Part shown: positions 9,592 through 17,996 of the stretch, piece by piece | How positions within the stretch are numbered: position 1 is the first letter of the stretch | Layout: the number at the start of each line of letters is the position of its first letter | From: Shewanella aestuarii | GTDB lineage: Bacteria > Pseudomonadota > Gammaproteobacteria > Enterobacterales > Shewanellaceae | Length of the DNA stretch: 64,000 nucleotides | NCBI RefSeq assembly: GCF_014647215.1 | Contig: NZ_BMOT01000003.1 | Coordinates: forward strand, 186,001-250,000 | Reading direction: 5' to 3' | The notes under the pieces: generated by a model | Databases searched by the model: none | What the model was told of the DNA's origin: nothing | The model's input: the letters and a program-made list of their open reading frames with translations, nothing else | Program-made: the position numbers and the translations under genes

Positions 9592-11250
9592 TTATTGCAA
9601 CAACTCCCTCGCATTCGCTAAGGTATTTTCAGTGATGGCATCTCCGCCTAATAAACGTGCGAGTTCATTAATTCGCTGTTCTTTATCAAGATTTTGCATT
9701 GTAGTTTCAGTCTGTCCAGCTTTGTTAAACTTATTTACAAACATGTGTTGATGACCGTTACCGGCGACTTGCGGTAAATGGGTTACACAGAATACTTGAG
9801 TTGATTCACCTAAACTACGAAGCATTCTTCCTACAACTGCAGCAGTTGGACCTGAAATACCTACGTCAACTTCATCAAATATCAAGGTCGGTGTTGATAC
9901 TTTTTTAGCGGTAATAACTTGAACGCCTAAACCTATTCGTGACAGTTCGCCTCCTGAGGCAACTTTTGCAATAGGTTGCAAAGGTTGACCAGGGTTAGTG
10001 GTGACTAAAAACTCAACTTGATCACAACCTAAGCTATTGTGCATTTCGGGGTTGAAGTTGACTGCAATTTTAAATTGTCCCTTAGGCATATTCAGTTGAT
10101 GAATGGATTGTGTCACTAGCTTATCGAGCTCTTTTGCATAGCGAGTGCGACTTTGACTCAGTTTTTGTGCATGCACTAAATAGGCTTCTCTGTGGGCTGT
10201 TAAAGCTTGCCTGACTTCACCTAATTTTGTTTCATCATCACACAAATCGAACAATTCAGCTTTAAGTTGTGTGTGGTATGTTGATAAATCTTCTGGGTTA
10301 ACATGGTGTTTACGCGCTAATTGCATTGCACTCGATAAACGTTTTTCTAAATATGCAAAATGTTCAGGGTCTAACTCTAAACGGCTTAGGTAGTCTTCAA
10401 TTTCACCTGAGCTTTCTTGTATTAGGATTAATGCTTCATTGAGCATATTGGCGACAGGAGCAAGTTTGTCATCTACCGACTGTAAGTTATCCGCTAAATG
10501 AATAACTTTGTTTAGTAATGACTCAATATTGACTTCTTCATCTTCAGACAATAACGCCAAACCTGCCTGACATGACTCGATAAGTTCAGTGCCGTTTGCA
10601 AGGCGTTTATGTTCTTGCTCTATTTCGACAAATTCACCTTCGGCTAAGTTAAATTCATCTAACTCTTCTACTTGGTATTGCAGTAATTGCTTGCGAGAAA
10701 TGCGTTCATGCTGAGCAAGCTCTAAACTTTTTAGATCGTTTTCAGCTTGTTTCGTTCGCTGATAACTAGCCTGCACAGTATCGATTAATAATTTGTGATT
10801 GGCATAGCTATCAAGCAATGTCAGTTGATGCTCACTTTTAAGCATGGCGTGGTGAGCATGTTGGCCATGAATACCAATTAGTAATTGGCCAATGGCTTTT
10901 AGCTGAGTGATAGGTACAGGGTTACCATTGATGTAGGCACGAGAGCGGCCATCACTGTTGATGGTTCTACGAAGAATACAATCTTCTTCGTTATCCAGAT
11001 CGTTATCTTCTAACCAACGCTTCGCCTGCGGTACATCGTGCAATGTGAATCTTGCGCTGACTTCGGTTTTGCTTGCGCCAGGTCGCACTGTATTGGCATC
11101 ACTGCGATTACCTAAGCATAAACCAAGTGCATCAATAGCAATAGATTTACCCGCACCAGTCTCACCTGTGATGGTGGTCATCCCAGCTTTAAAATCTAAT
11201 TCTAAAAAACGTACGATAGCAAAATTGTTGATGCTGAGTTGGCAAAGCAT
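9592..11250 (-). CDS. recN: DNA repair protein RecN
   Basis: RecN is an SMC-like ATPase that acts in recombinational repair of double-strand breaks. The Walker A motif (ITGETGAGKSIAID) is near residues 28-41. A long coiled-coil middle region follows, and the C-terminal half carries the SGGELSRIGLG signature and the Walker B (TLIFDEVDVGISG). At 552 residues it is full length, against 553 in E. coli. Two LexA boxes lie just upstream, so it should be SOS-induced. Confidence 0.97.
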   Translation of the reverse strand: MLCQLSINNFAIVRFLELDFKAGMTTITGETGAGKSIAIDALGLCLGNRSDANTVRPGASKTEVSARFTLHDVPQAKRWLEDNDLDNEEDCILRRTINSDGRSRAYINGNPVPITQLKAIGQLLIGIHGQHAHHAMLKSEHQLTLLDSYANHKLLIDTVQASYQRTKQAENDLKSLELAQHERISRKQLLQYQVEELDEFNLAEGEFVEIEQEHKRLANGTELIESCQAGLALLSEDEEVNIESLLNKVIHLADNLQSVDDKLAPVANMLNEALILIQESSGEIEDYLSRLELDPEHFAYLEKRLSSAMQLARKHHVNPEDLSTYHTQLKAELFDLCDDETKLGEVRQALTAHREAYLVHAQKLSQSRTRYAKELDKLVTQSIHQLNMPKGQFKIAVNFNPEMHNSLGCDQVEFLVTTNPGQPLQPIAKVASGGELSRIGLGVQVITAKKVSTPTLIFDEVDVGISGPTAAVVGRMLRSLGESTQVFCVTHLPQVAGNGHQHMFVNKFNKAGQTETTMQNLDKEQRINELARLLGGDAITENTLANARELLQ

Positions 11251-11282
11251 AATGAATTCCTGTCAATGAAACTACCAAACCA

Positions 11283-11320
11283 CTGTATTGATAAACAGTA
11301 TATACTGATTTTTTATACAG
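11283..11320 (-). promoter_or_regulatory. Two tandem LexA (SOS) boxes upstream of recN
   Basis: Two copies of CTG-N10-CAG lie at 11283-11298 and 11305-11320, 33 to 70 bases upstream of the recN start. Both have AT-rich centres, as in the E. coli consensus. Multiple LexA boxes in front of recN are also known in E. coli. Binding itself is inferred. Confidence 0.88.
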
Positions 11321-11378
11321 TAAAGTGGTTGATGGAAAATTATCTTTGGATGTTTGTTAGTCTGTTTGCGGGTGTTAT

Positions 11379-12347
11379 TTAACCATAAGATTTTAGTAGC
11401 GTTTCAATAATTGGCAAACTGAAAAAAGTCACTAAGGTCCCGTATAGAATAGCTTGAGCACTGATATTGGCGTGTACTTGATAACGCTCTCCCAGTAAGT
11501 AAACACTCGCTGCAGTGGGTAAGGCGGCTAAAATTACCCCCATGGCGATTAGCTCTTGTGCAACACCAAAGGTATTAAGCAATCCGAATGCAATCAGTGG
11601 TTGAATAATGAGTTTTAGTAAGTTGATTGCATTAAGTTCAGCGACTAGGCTTGATTTAAACAGCTTATCGCCACCCTGTTGGCGTAATGCTTTTACCAGA
11701 ACCATGCCGATAGCGAATAACGCACAAGGACTCGAAGTGTTACCAAGTTGATGTAGCATTAATGAAACACTCGCTGGCAGTTCCAAATGGCAAGCTGATA
11801 AGGTAATGCCAATTAGGCTGCCTACCACAATTGGGTTTTTAGCTAACGCCGACAGCATAATCAAAATTGCGGGTTGAGAGGTTTGCTTATTTTTACTGGC
11901 GAGTTCTATCGATACCAGTGCAAATGCAAACATAATTACAGAAAGCAAACTTGCAATAGCGGCGGTGACTAATGCCATTTTGTTATTCGGAAACATTATG
12001 CTTAACAATGGAATACCAATAAATGCAGTATTACCGAATGTTGAGTTTAGGGCTCGCATCGCTGCAATTGCTTGCTTTTTGGGCGTTATCCATAAAGAAG
12101 TGCCAATGACAACCGCATAGGTGATCACCATTGCAAGGCTAAAACCCGCTATAAATCCCCATTGAATAATATCCTCGATTCGAGTTTCGGCTAAAACAAT
12201 CAACAAAATAGCGGGGAAGGCGACATAATAAACAAATTGATTAAGGATGAGATCCGTGTCTTGTGGCAATATTCTCATTTTTTGAACTAGTCCACCTAGT
12301 AACATTATGGCGAATACCGCGAATAGTGGCGTAAATGCACTCGACAT
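11379..12347 (-). CDS. AEC-family (auxin efflux carrier-like) transporter
   Basis: This is an integral inner-membrane protein with about ten hydrophobic segments, organised as two similar halves with a polar linker in the middle (SKNKQTSQ). This is typical of the AEC/MadN/YfdV family of permeases, many of which move carboxylates. I prefer the ATG at 12347 (MSSAFTPLFAVFAIMLLGG, 322 residues), which has a TAAGGA site upstream. An in-frame ATG at 12386 would add 13 polar residues before the first membrane segment. The substrate cannot be told from sequence. It stands alone between recN and the intergenic repeat. Confidence 0.85.
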   Translation of the reverse strand: MSSAFTPLFAVFAIMLLGGLVQKMRILPQDTDLILNQFVYYVAFPAILLIVLAETRIEDIIQWGFIAGFSLAMVITYAVVIGTSLWITPKKQAIAAMRALNSTFGNTAFIGIPLLSIMFPNNKMALVTAAIASLLSVIMFAFALVSIELASKNKQTSQPAILIMLSALAKNPIVVGSLIGITLSACHLELPASVSLMLHQLGNTSSPCALFAIGMVLVKALRQQGGDKLFKSSLVAELNAINLLKLIIQPLIAFGLLNTFGVAQELIAMGVILAALPTAASVYLLGERYQVHANISAQAILYGTLVTFFSLPIIETLLKSYG

Positions 12348-12475
12348 CCTTAGTAATTCCTTAGCAAAATGATAGTGTTGCCACATTACTACTTTTGATT
12401 ATGGTGATGCAATTAGACTATTGCTTAAAGCCGCTAGCTTGTTGCTTCAAGTTAGGTGAGCCTCAATTCAATATG

Positions 12476-12637
12476 ATACCAATCGTAATAAATAACTGAT
12501 CATTCTAGCTTGTGATAATACCTGATAACGGCGTTAGATTTTTTGATTGTAGAATAACTACGTATCAAAAAAATCTGCCTTGATATCACGCATTGTTCCT
12601 ACGCTATTTCTGGCCACTTATTTATTGTGATTGGTAT
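12476..12637. repeat. MITE-like element with terminal inverted repeats
   Basis: The ends ATACCAATCGTAATAAATAA and the complement of TTATTTATTGTGATTGGTAT match at 18 of 20 positions. Inside lies a second inverted repeat, AGATTTTTTGAT with ATCAAAAAAATCT (about 12537-12578), so the whole 162 bp could fold into a long cruciform. There is no coding capacity. It looks like a non-autonomous miniature element or a REP-type repeat; the family name is not known to me. Confidence 0.7.
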
Positions 12638-12736
12638 GACTTGTAATCGAATCGACATGAGAGTTAGCGTGATTCTATGTTAGAGGCTTGCTTGTGCTTC
12701 TAGCCTTCGGTTTAATGGCTAACCATTGCAACCCAA

Positions 12737-12762
12737 ACAGCCAGAAAGTCATTTCAGGCTGT
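12737..12762 (-). terminator. Possible terminator after yjaG
   Basis: ACAGCC...GGCTGT pair around an inner GAAA/TTTC stem with one A-A mismatch. It sits about 70 bp beyond the yjaG stop. A T-tract in the minus direction is weak (TTTGGG), so this is only a candidate. Confidence 0.35.
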
Positions 12763-12830
12763 TCACGGGCAAGCATTATTTAGTCGCGCGGGTTTATGCG
12801 GTAATGATTTAATGTGGTTTTTATAAACGA

Positions 12831-13430
12831 CTATTGCATGCTAATACCAATGTTAGACACGCCTGCATCAATAATGTCTTTTCTTAAACCTTTGACTAAC
12901 TCTGGATTAATGTCTGGATTGGCTTCAATTATATCTAACAGCATATCTTGCAGCTCTTTTTCCTCTTGCATCACCGGATGTGCGAACACAAAGTCATCTA
13001 ATGCTTCATCCATCAGACTCTCATCGCTTATCGCTTCAATATAATTAGCAACAGTACTTGAAGACAGTTTACTGATATTAATAATATCATCTTCCATTTT
13101 AGCCGATATAGCACTCATTAGCGTTGATATTGCCACTGCAGCATCCATTGCAGGGTACGCACCATATGCTTCAAAATCAGCAGGATCTGGGGTGTTTTCC
13201 TCTATACGTTGTAAATGCACATCAACATTGAATTTGGTTTTTTTATCATACTGGCTTTGCCATAGCAGCTCTAATGCTGTTGATAAAACCATAGGTTGGC
13301 CAAACTCACATACTTCAGAAAATAATTGATAATTTGGCAGCATACGTTGGCATAAAGCAACAGCAAATAATTGCTTCTGAGGCAAAGATAACGCCTTTAA
13401 ACGTTTAAAAAATCCAGGTTTATTAGTCAT
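12831..13430 (-). CDS. yjaG: DUF416 family protein YjaG
   Basis: The 199-residue protein aligns with E. coli YjaG along its length. Matching landmarks are the LCQRMLPNYQLF segment, the DFEAYGAYPAMDAAVAIS segment in the middle, and LVKGLRKDIIDAGVSNIGIS at the C-terminus. The function is unknown; it is a soluble helical protein. Its start overlaps the barA stop by eight bases on the same strand, so it is probably translated from the barA message. Having barA directly upstream is not the E. coli arrangement. Confidence 0.88.
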   Translation of the reverse strand: MTNKPGFFKRLKALSLPQKQLFAVALCQRMLPNYQLFSEVCEFGQPMVLSTALELLWQSQYDKKTKFNVDVHLQRIEENTPDPADFEAYGAYPAMDAAVAISTLMSAISAKMEDDIINISKLSSSTVANYIEAISDESLMDEALDDFVFAHPVMQEEKELQDMLLDIIEANPDINPELVKGLRKDIIDAGVSNIGISMQ

Positions 13431-16290
13431 GCTTGATGTCCATTGATAACTGTTCTAATACTTGAGTTGCTGCTGATTCTACCTTAGTTAGCTCATCAAG
13501 TAACTCAAGTATTTCCGGTTCTAGCTCACTGGTTTGCGTTTTATGTTTCAGCGCAGATTCTATTTCTTGGCAAAGCTTTTGAGTGGTGGGTACACCACAG
13601 TAGCAACTTGCACCATGTAATTTATGCACAGCTTGAAGCATGGCCTGTTGATCTTCATTTTGCATCGCTGATTCTATGGTGGCGATGGTTTCAGGAATGG
13701 AGTCAACCATCATTTTAAGCATCTCAAGCGCCAGATTCGGCTTCTGGTTTGCTTGCCGTAGACACAAATCCCAATTGAGCGTATGTAGATCAAAATGGGT
13801 GAATTTAGGTTTCGCCACCCAGCGATTAATCACTTTCTTTAATGAAGATTCATCAATAGGTTTTGCTAGTACCCCATCCATTCCTGATGCGAGAATATTT
13901 TCCCGCTCTTCAGAAATAGCATGTGCGGTTACGGCAATAATCGGAGTATGACGATTCATCGAATCATGGCGAATTTTTTGAGATGCAGTAATGCCATCAA
14001 TGCCTGGCATTTGAATGTCCATGAAAATTAATTCGAAGCTTTTAGACCTAGCCAATTTAATTGCTTCTTCACCACTTTTGGCTGTGGTGACGCTAAATAC
14101 TAACTCTTGCAGTAATGAATCAATTAACTTCAAATTAGCCAGATTATCATCCACGGCTAACACTGAGACATTTAATCTTTCATTGTTACTTTCTACAGCT
14201 AAAGGCATTAACTGTTGTAATGTTTTGGGTGTAGGTGGGTATATAAGGTGTCTCGCCAACTGAGTGTCACTGATAGGCACTGTTAGCAATAAATCGGTAT
14301 TGGGTTTGAGGTGATTAATAATCACCTCTTGGTCAATACAGTCATGTAATAGAATTAGACAGTTAGTGTGTACCTTGGCTTGTTTTAGTGTAGCCGTTAT
14401 TTGTTCTGGATCGCTAAAACCATGGCAACTCATTAATATATAATCAAAATGAATATTGGGTTGCTCAAACGTTGCATGGAGATGATCTAATTGTCCGACA
14501 CTGGTCAGTTTTAAATGCCATGATTCTAAACGTTGATTTAACACATCACGGGTTAATTCGCGAGGCTCGAACAATAGAATCGATTTCCCTGGCAGCACAT
14601 CCATTGGCAGCACTTCACCAATTTCAAACTGGCTGATGCTTAGCGGTAAAATAAACCAGAAGTTAGAGCCTTTATTAGGACTTGATGTGAAACCAATTTG
14701 TCCCCCCATCTGGTTGATCAGACGCTTAGTAATAACTAAACCAAGTCCGGTACCACCAAAACGGCGGGAAATTGAAGAGTCTGCCTGACCAAATGCTTGG
14801 AATAAATATTCTTGCTGACTTTCGTCAATACCAATACCAGTATCAATAATTTCACACCTTAAGGTGACATTATCTTCTGTTGAGCCGACCAAGGTAATTT
14901 TGAGGATCACGCTGCCTTTATCAGTAAACTTAATCGCATTACCAACAAGGTTGGTAATAATTTGATTCACTCGCATAGCATCACCGCTGACACTTTCAGG
15001 CACGTTTGAATCAATATCTATCACCAGTTCTATGCCTTTTTCTCGAGCACTACCAGCAATAATGCTTAATGTGTCAGCCAAGGTTTCTCGAAGCGCAAAA
15101 GGCATTTTCTCAAAGACCATTTTCCCAGCTTCAAGTTTTGAGAAGTCCAAAATGTCATTGATGATCCCCAGTAAGTTACTGGCGCTACGTTCAATGGTTT
15201 TGATGTAATCTAACTGACTAGAGTGAAGTGGTGTTTTGATAAGTTGTTTTGCAAAGCCAATCACGCCATTAAGAGGTGTGCGTAACTCATGGGACATATT
15301 AGCCAAAAACTCTGATTTAATTCGACTGGCTTCTAATGCCCGCTTTTTGGCTAAATCCAATTCCACGTTTTGAATTTCAATTTGCTCTAGGGTTTCGCGT
15401 AAATCAGATGTCGCTTGATCAATATTTTGCTGCATTTCATCGTGATACTCGCTCAGTGAACCCGCCATTGCGTTAATACCGCGTTTTAATAAATCCAGCT
15501 CACCGATTAAATTACCGTCTAGTCGAGTATCAAGTTTACCTTCTCGAATTTTGGCCACCACGCGCACCATTTCGGTGATGGGATGATTCACATGTTTGAC
15601 TAAGCGAAAGGTAAAAAATAAATTAAATTGCACGCCAATTAACACAATAATGAACGCTGCAATAGCAGCACGATGCTGTTCAAGTAAGGCATTTTCTTTA
15701 TTTACCAGAATGGCAATGTAACCTAGCACTTGTTCCTGTTTATTATTATAAATCGGCTTGGCTATGCTTTGCCCTGCTAGCTGATTTTGTTGAAAATTGC
15801 TTTCGGCCGAATAAAGATTGGCATCATTTTTGATAAATGCTAATGGATCTAAATCTGTGTTGGCAATGATTGGACTTCTGATGATTAAAATATCATTAAG
15901 GGTAGTAAATTCAGTGGCATTTAATTCAGATAGAGGTAACTGAGTGCGCATCATTTCAAAATCTTTGTGATAATGAGATGTGACAAATAATTGATTTTGA
16001 TTATCAAAAATAGCTAATGACAGTACTAAGGATGCGTTACGCATCTGTGAGGCAGCAAGTAGTTTTTTTGTTGATATTCTGTCTTGAGTGACAATACCAA
16101 ATTCGCTGGCTAAAGCTAAAGGCTCTATAATACTAGTGCCTTTTGCCATCAGCGTTTCTTCAAGTTCATAAAAGCGGTTTATGGTGAAGTAACTTCCAAG
16201 TAGAATACCCACCACAACGGTAGGAGCCAATGCCAGTACCAGTACCCATGAACGTAGGCTGTATTTAGTCATATTTTCGGTACTTTTCAT
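13423..16290 (-). CDS. barA: Hybrid sensor histidine kinase BarA
   Basis: BarA is the inner-membrane tripartite kinase that phosphorylates the response regulator UvrY/GacA and so controls CsrB-type small RNAs that antagonise CsrA. Visible in order are two membrane segments (about 14-34 and 208-228) flanking a periplasmic sensor, HAMP (230-282), HisKA with H334 (FLANMSHELRTPLNG), the ATPase domain (N452, DTGIGI, GGTGLGL), a degenerate receiver-like part (566-685), a true receiver with D758 (FMDIQMPG), and HPt with H889 (AVHKLHG). The start may instead be Met7 (MTKYSLRSW), which matches the E. coli N-terminus. rlmD is divergent. Confidence 0.95.
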   Translation of the reverse strand: MKSTENMTKYSLRSWVLVLALAPTVVVGILLGSYFTINRFYELEETLMAKGTSIIEPLALASEFGIVTQDRISTKKLLAASQMRNASLVLSLAIFDNQNQLFVTSHYHKDFEMMRTQLPLSELNATEFTTLNDILIIRSPIIANTDLDPLAFIKNDANLYSAESNFQQNQLAGQSIAKPIYNNKQEQVLGYIAILVNKENALLEQHRAAIAAFIIVLIGVQFNLFFTFRLVKHVNHPITEMVRVVAKIREGKLDTRLDGNLIGELDLLKRGINAMAGSLSEYHDEMQQNIDQATSDLRETLEQIEIQNVELDLAKKRALEASRIKSEFLANMSHELRTPLNGVIGFAKQLIKTPLHSSQLDYIKTIERSASNLLGIINDILDFSKLEAGKMVFEKMPFALRETLADTLSIIAGSAREKGIELVIDIDSNVPESVSGDAMRVNQIITNLVGNAIKFTDKGSVILKITLVGSTEDNVTLRCEIIDTGIGIDESQQEYLFQAFGQADSSISRRFGGTGLGLVITKRLINQMGGQIGFTSSPNKGSNFWFILPLSISQFEIGEVLPMDVLPGKSILLFEPRELTRDVLNQRLESWHLKLTSVGQLDHLHATFEQPNIHFDYILMSCHGFSDPEQITATLKQAKVHTNCLILLHDCIDQEVIINHLKPNTDLLLTVPISDTQLARHLIYPPTPKTLQQLMPLAVESNNERLNVSVLAVDDNLANLKLIDSLLQELVFSVTTAKSGEEAIKLARSKSFELIFMDIQMPGIDGITASQKIRHDSMNRHTPIIAVTAHAISEERENILASGMDGVLAKPIDESSLKKVINRWVAKPKFTHFDLHTLNWDLCLRQANQKPNLALEMLKMMVDSIPETIATIESAMQNEDQQAMLQAVHKLHGASCYCGVPTTQKLCQEIESALKHKTQTSELEPEILELLDELTKVESAATQVLEQLSMDIKHD

Positions 16291-16328
16291 GTTTTGGGCT
16301 TACGTTCCTACAAAAAATTGTTGATATT

Positions 16329-16340
16329 CAGTCTAGACTG
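16329..16340. promoter_or_regulatory. 12-bp perfect palindrome in the barA-rlmD divergent gap
   Basis: CAGTCTAGACTG is a perfect palindrome centred in the roughly 100-bp gap between the divergent barA and rlmD starts. It could be an operator for either gene. No known consensus is matched with confidence. Confidence 0.3.
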
Positions 16341-16391
16341 CCAGAAATCGCGCACTCTTGACTAGTGTTTTATTCATTTTTAGAGGCCGAA

Positions 16392-17780
16392 ATGGCACAA
16401 TTTTTTAAAGCTAAACCAAACAAATCTAAGCAATTATCTTCAAAGCTTAGTCTTGATATTACTCAACTGGATCATTTAGGCGCCGGTATGGCCCAATATC
16501 AAGGGAAAGTGGTGTTTGTTGCCGGAGCATTACCTGATGAAAAGGTGACAGTGCAATTAACCGAGCAAAAGAAAAATTATGCCAAGGCTAAGCTGATTAA
16601 AATTGAACAAGCATCATTACAGCGTCGCGAGCCAAATTGTCCTCATTATGTGGAATGTGGCGGCTGCGATTTACAGCATTTAGATGTTGCGGCGCAACGC
16701 GATCACAAGCAAAGTGCGTTAATTGACTTAATGAGTAAATTAGGGCGAGATCTTGTTGCTGACGAATTAGTGGCACCCGCTATTGTTGGTGATGCATGGC
16801 ATTACCGACGCAGAGCCCGTTTAGCGACTGTTTTTGATAAAAACACTAACCATTTGCAGTTAGGTTTTAGGCAAACCGCTTCCAGTAAAATTGTCTCAAT
16901 TACTCAGTGCAGCGTACTCGCAAAACCATTATCGGACTTGATCACACCTTTTGCCGCCAATTTGAACCAATTAAAGTCAAAATCGAATTTAGGTCACTTA
17001 GAGTTAAGCCAAGCTGAAAATGGCTTATTTGCCGTTTTGCGAGTCACTAAAACCTTACCGGCTTCAGATATCCGCTGGTTAACTGAATTTGCTGCTACCC
17101 ATAGCATTTGTTTATTGCTACAAGACAATGACAATAACCTGACTCAATTGCATCCTCAATTATCAACAGAAATGGGCGAGAGTAAGGTTACATTACCTTT
17201 TTATTCATTAGCTGCTGAAAATCATCCGCAACAAACGGTTCGCTGTGAGTTTACTCCAGGCAATTTTGTTCAAGTTAATGGTCCGGTTAATCATGCCATG
17301 GTAGCACAGGCATTAAACTGGCTAGATCCACAAACGGATGAGCGTGTGCTTGATTTATTTTGCGGCGTAGGCAATTTCTCGCTCCCGCTGGCATCAAGTG
17401 CGGCAAAAGTGATTGGTGTGGAAGGGGTAACTGACATGGTTCTGCAGGCAAAAAACAATGCCAGATTAAATCAGTTAGACAACTTATCGTTTCACCATGC
17501 CGATTTGAGCGCGGACCTTACCCATGAAAAATGGTTAGGAAAAATTGACAAGCTGCTTTTAGATCCCGCCAGAGCGGGTGCTTTTGAAAGCTTACAATGG
17601 CTTAAAAAAATGCGTCCTAAAAAGGTGGTTTATGTTTCCTGTAATCCCGCCAGTTTGGCCCGCGACAGTAAAGTGCTACTTGACCAAGGATACCAACTAA
17701 GCAAGATAGGTATGGTTGATATGTTTCCACAAACGCATCATATTGAAGCCATGGCATTATTTGAACTGAATAAGTCGTAA
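16392..17780 (+). CDS. rlmD: 23S rRNA (uracil-1939-C5) methyltransferase RlmD
   Basis: RlmD methylates U1939 of 23S rRNA using S-adenosylmethionine. An N-terminal TRAM domain is followed by iron-sulfur cluster cysteines ([14 protein letters not shown]), then the SAM site ([16 protein letters not shown]). The catalytic Cys is in [13 protein letters not shown]. The ATG at 16392 ([11 protein letters not shown], 462 residues) agrees with the E. coli start (MAQFYSAK) and has an AGAGG site. The in-frame ATG at 16365 is less likely. It precedes relA by about 216 bp, as in E. coli. Confidence 0.95.
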   Translation: MAQFFKAKPNKSKQLSSKLSLDITQLDHLGAGMAQYQGKVVFVAGALPDEKVTVQLTEQKKNYAKAKLIKIEQASLQRREPNCPHYVECGGCDLQHLDVAAQRDHKQSALIDLMSKLGRDLVADELVAPAIVGDAWHYRRRARLATVFDKNTNHLQLGFRQTASSKIVSITQCSVLAKPLSDLITPFAANLNQLKSKSNLGHLELSQAENGLFAVLRVTKTLPASDIRWLTEFAATHSICLLLQDNDNNLTQLHPQLSTEMGESKVTLPFYSLAAENHPQQTVRCEFTPGNFVQVNGPVNHAMVAQALNWLDPQTDERVLDLFCGVGNFSLPLASSAAKVIGVEGVTDMVLQAKNNARLNQLDNLSFHHADLSADLTHEKWLGKIDKLLLDPARAGAFESLQWLKKMRPKKVVYVSCNPASLARDSKVLLDQGYQLSKIGMVDMFPQTHHIEAMALFELNKS

Positions 17781-17956
17781 ACATAGTCATTTACACTTTA
17801 TTCAATTGATAAATAAAGCCGTTACGCTCAATATAGTCTAACTATCATTAGGTGCTATTGACGATTAAATGTGAAAGTTACCTAGGTTTACTGCCATTTT
17901 ATTTTGCAGATTAAGCCTGATTCTATTAATGGTCCGTTTGGCAAAAAAGTTCATAG

Positions 17957-17982
17957 CATTGCTGTGTTGATAAACAGCAATG
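17957..17982 (+). promoter_or_regulatory. Leader stem-loop directly upstream of the relA ribosome site
   Basis: CATTGCTGT and ACAGCAATG form a perfect 9-bp stem with an 8-base loop. It ends one base before the GTAAGGA Shine-Dalgarno sequence (17984-17990) of relA. There is no T-tract, so it is not a terminator. A role in translation or message stability is possible. Confidence 0.5.
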
Positions 17983-17996
17983 AGTAAGGAAAAAAC

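Larger units (their letters stand above)
12348..12830. other. Intergenic region with an inverted-repeat element
   Basis: No gene is seen here. The region separates the start of the AEC transporter from the end of yjaG (both minus strand) and holds the repeat element at 12476-12637 and a possible terminator at 12737-12762. Confidence 0.6.

Noticed and set aside
12814..13044. Plus-strand frame opposite yjaG
   Set aside because: It is antisense to the conserved DUF416 gene and starts in the repeat-bearing gap without a ribosome site.
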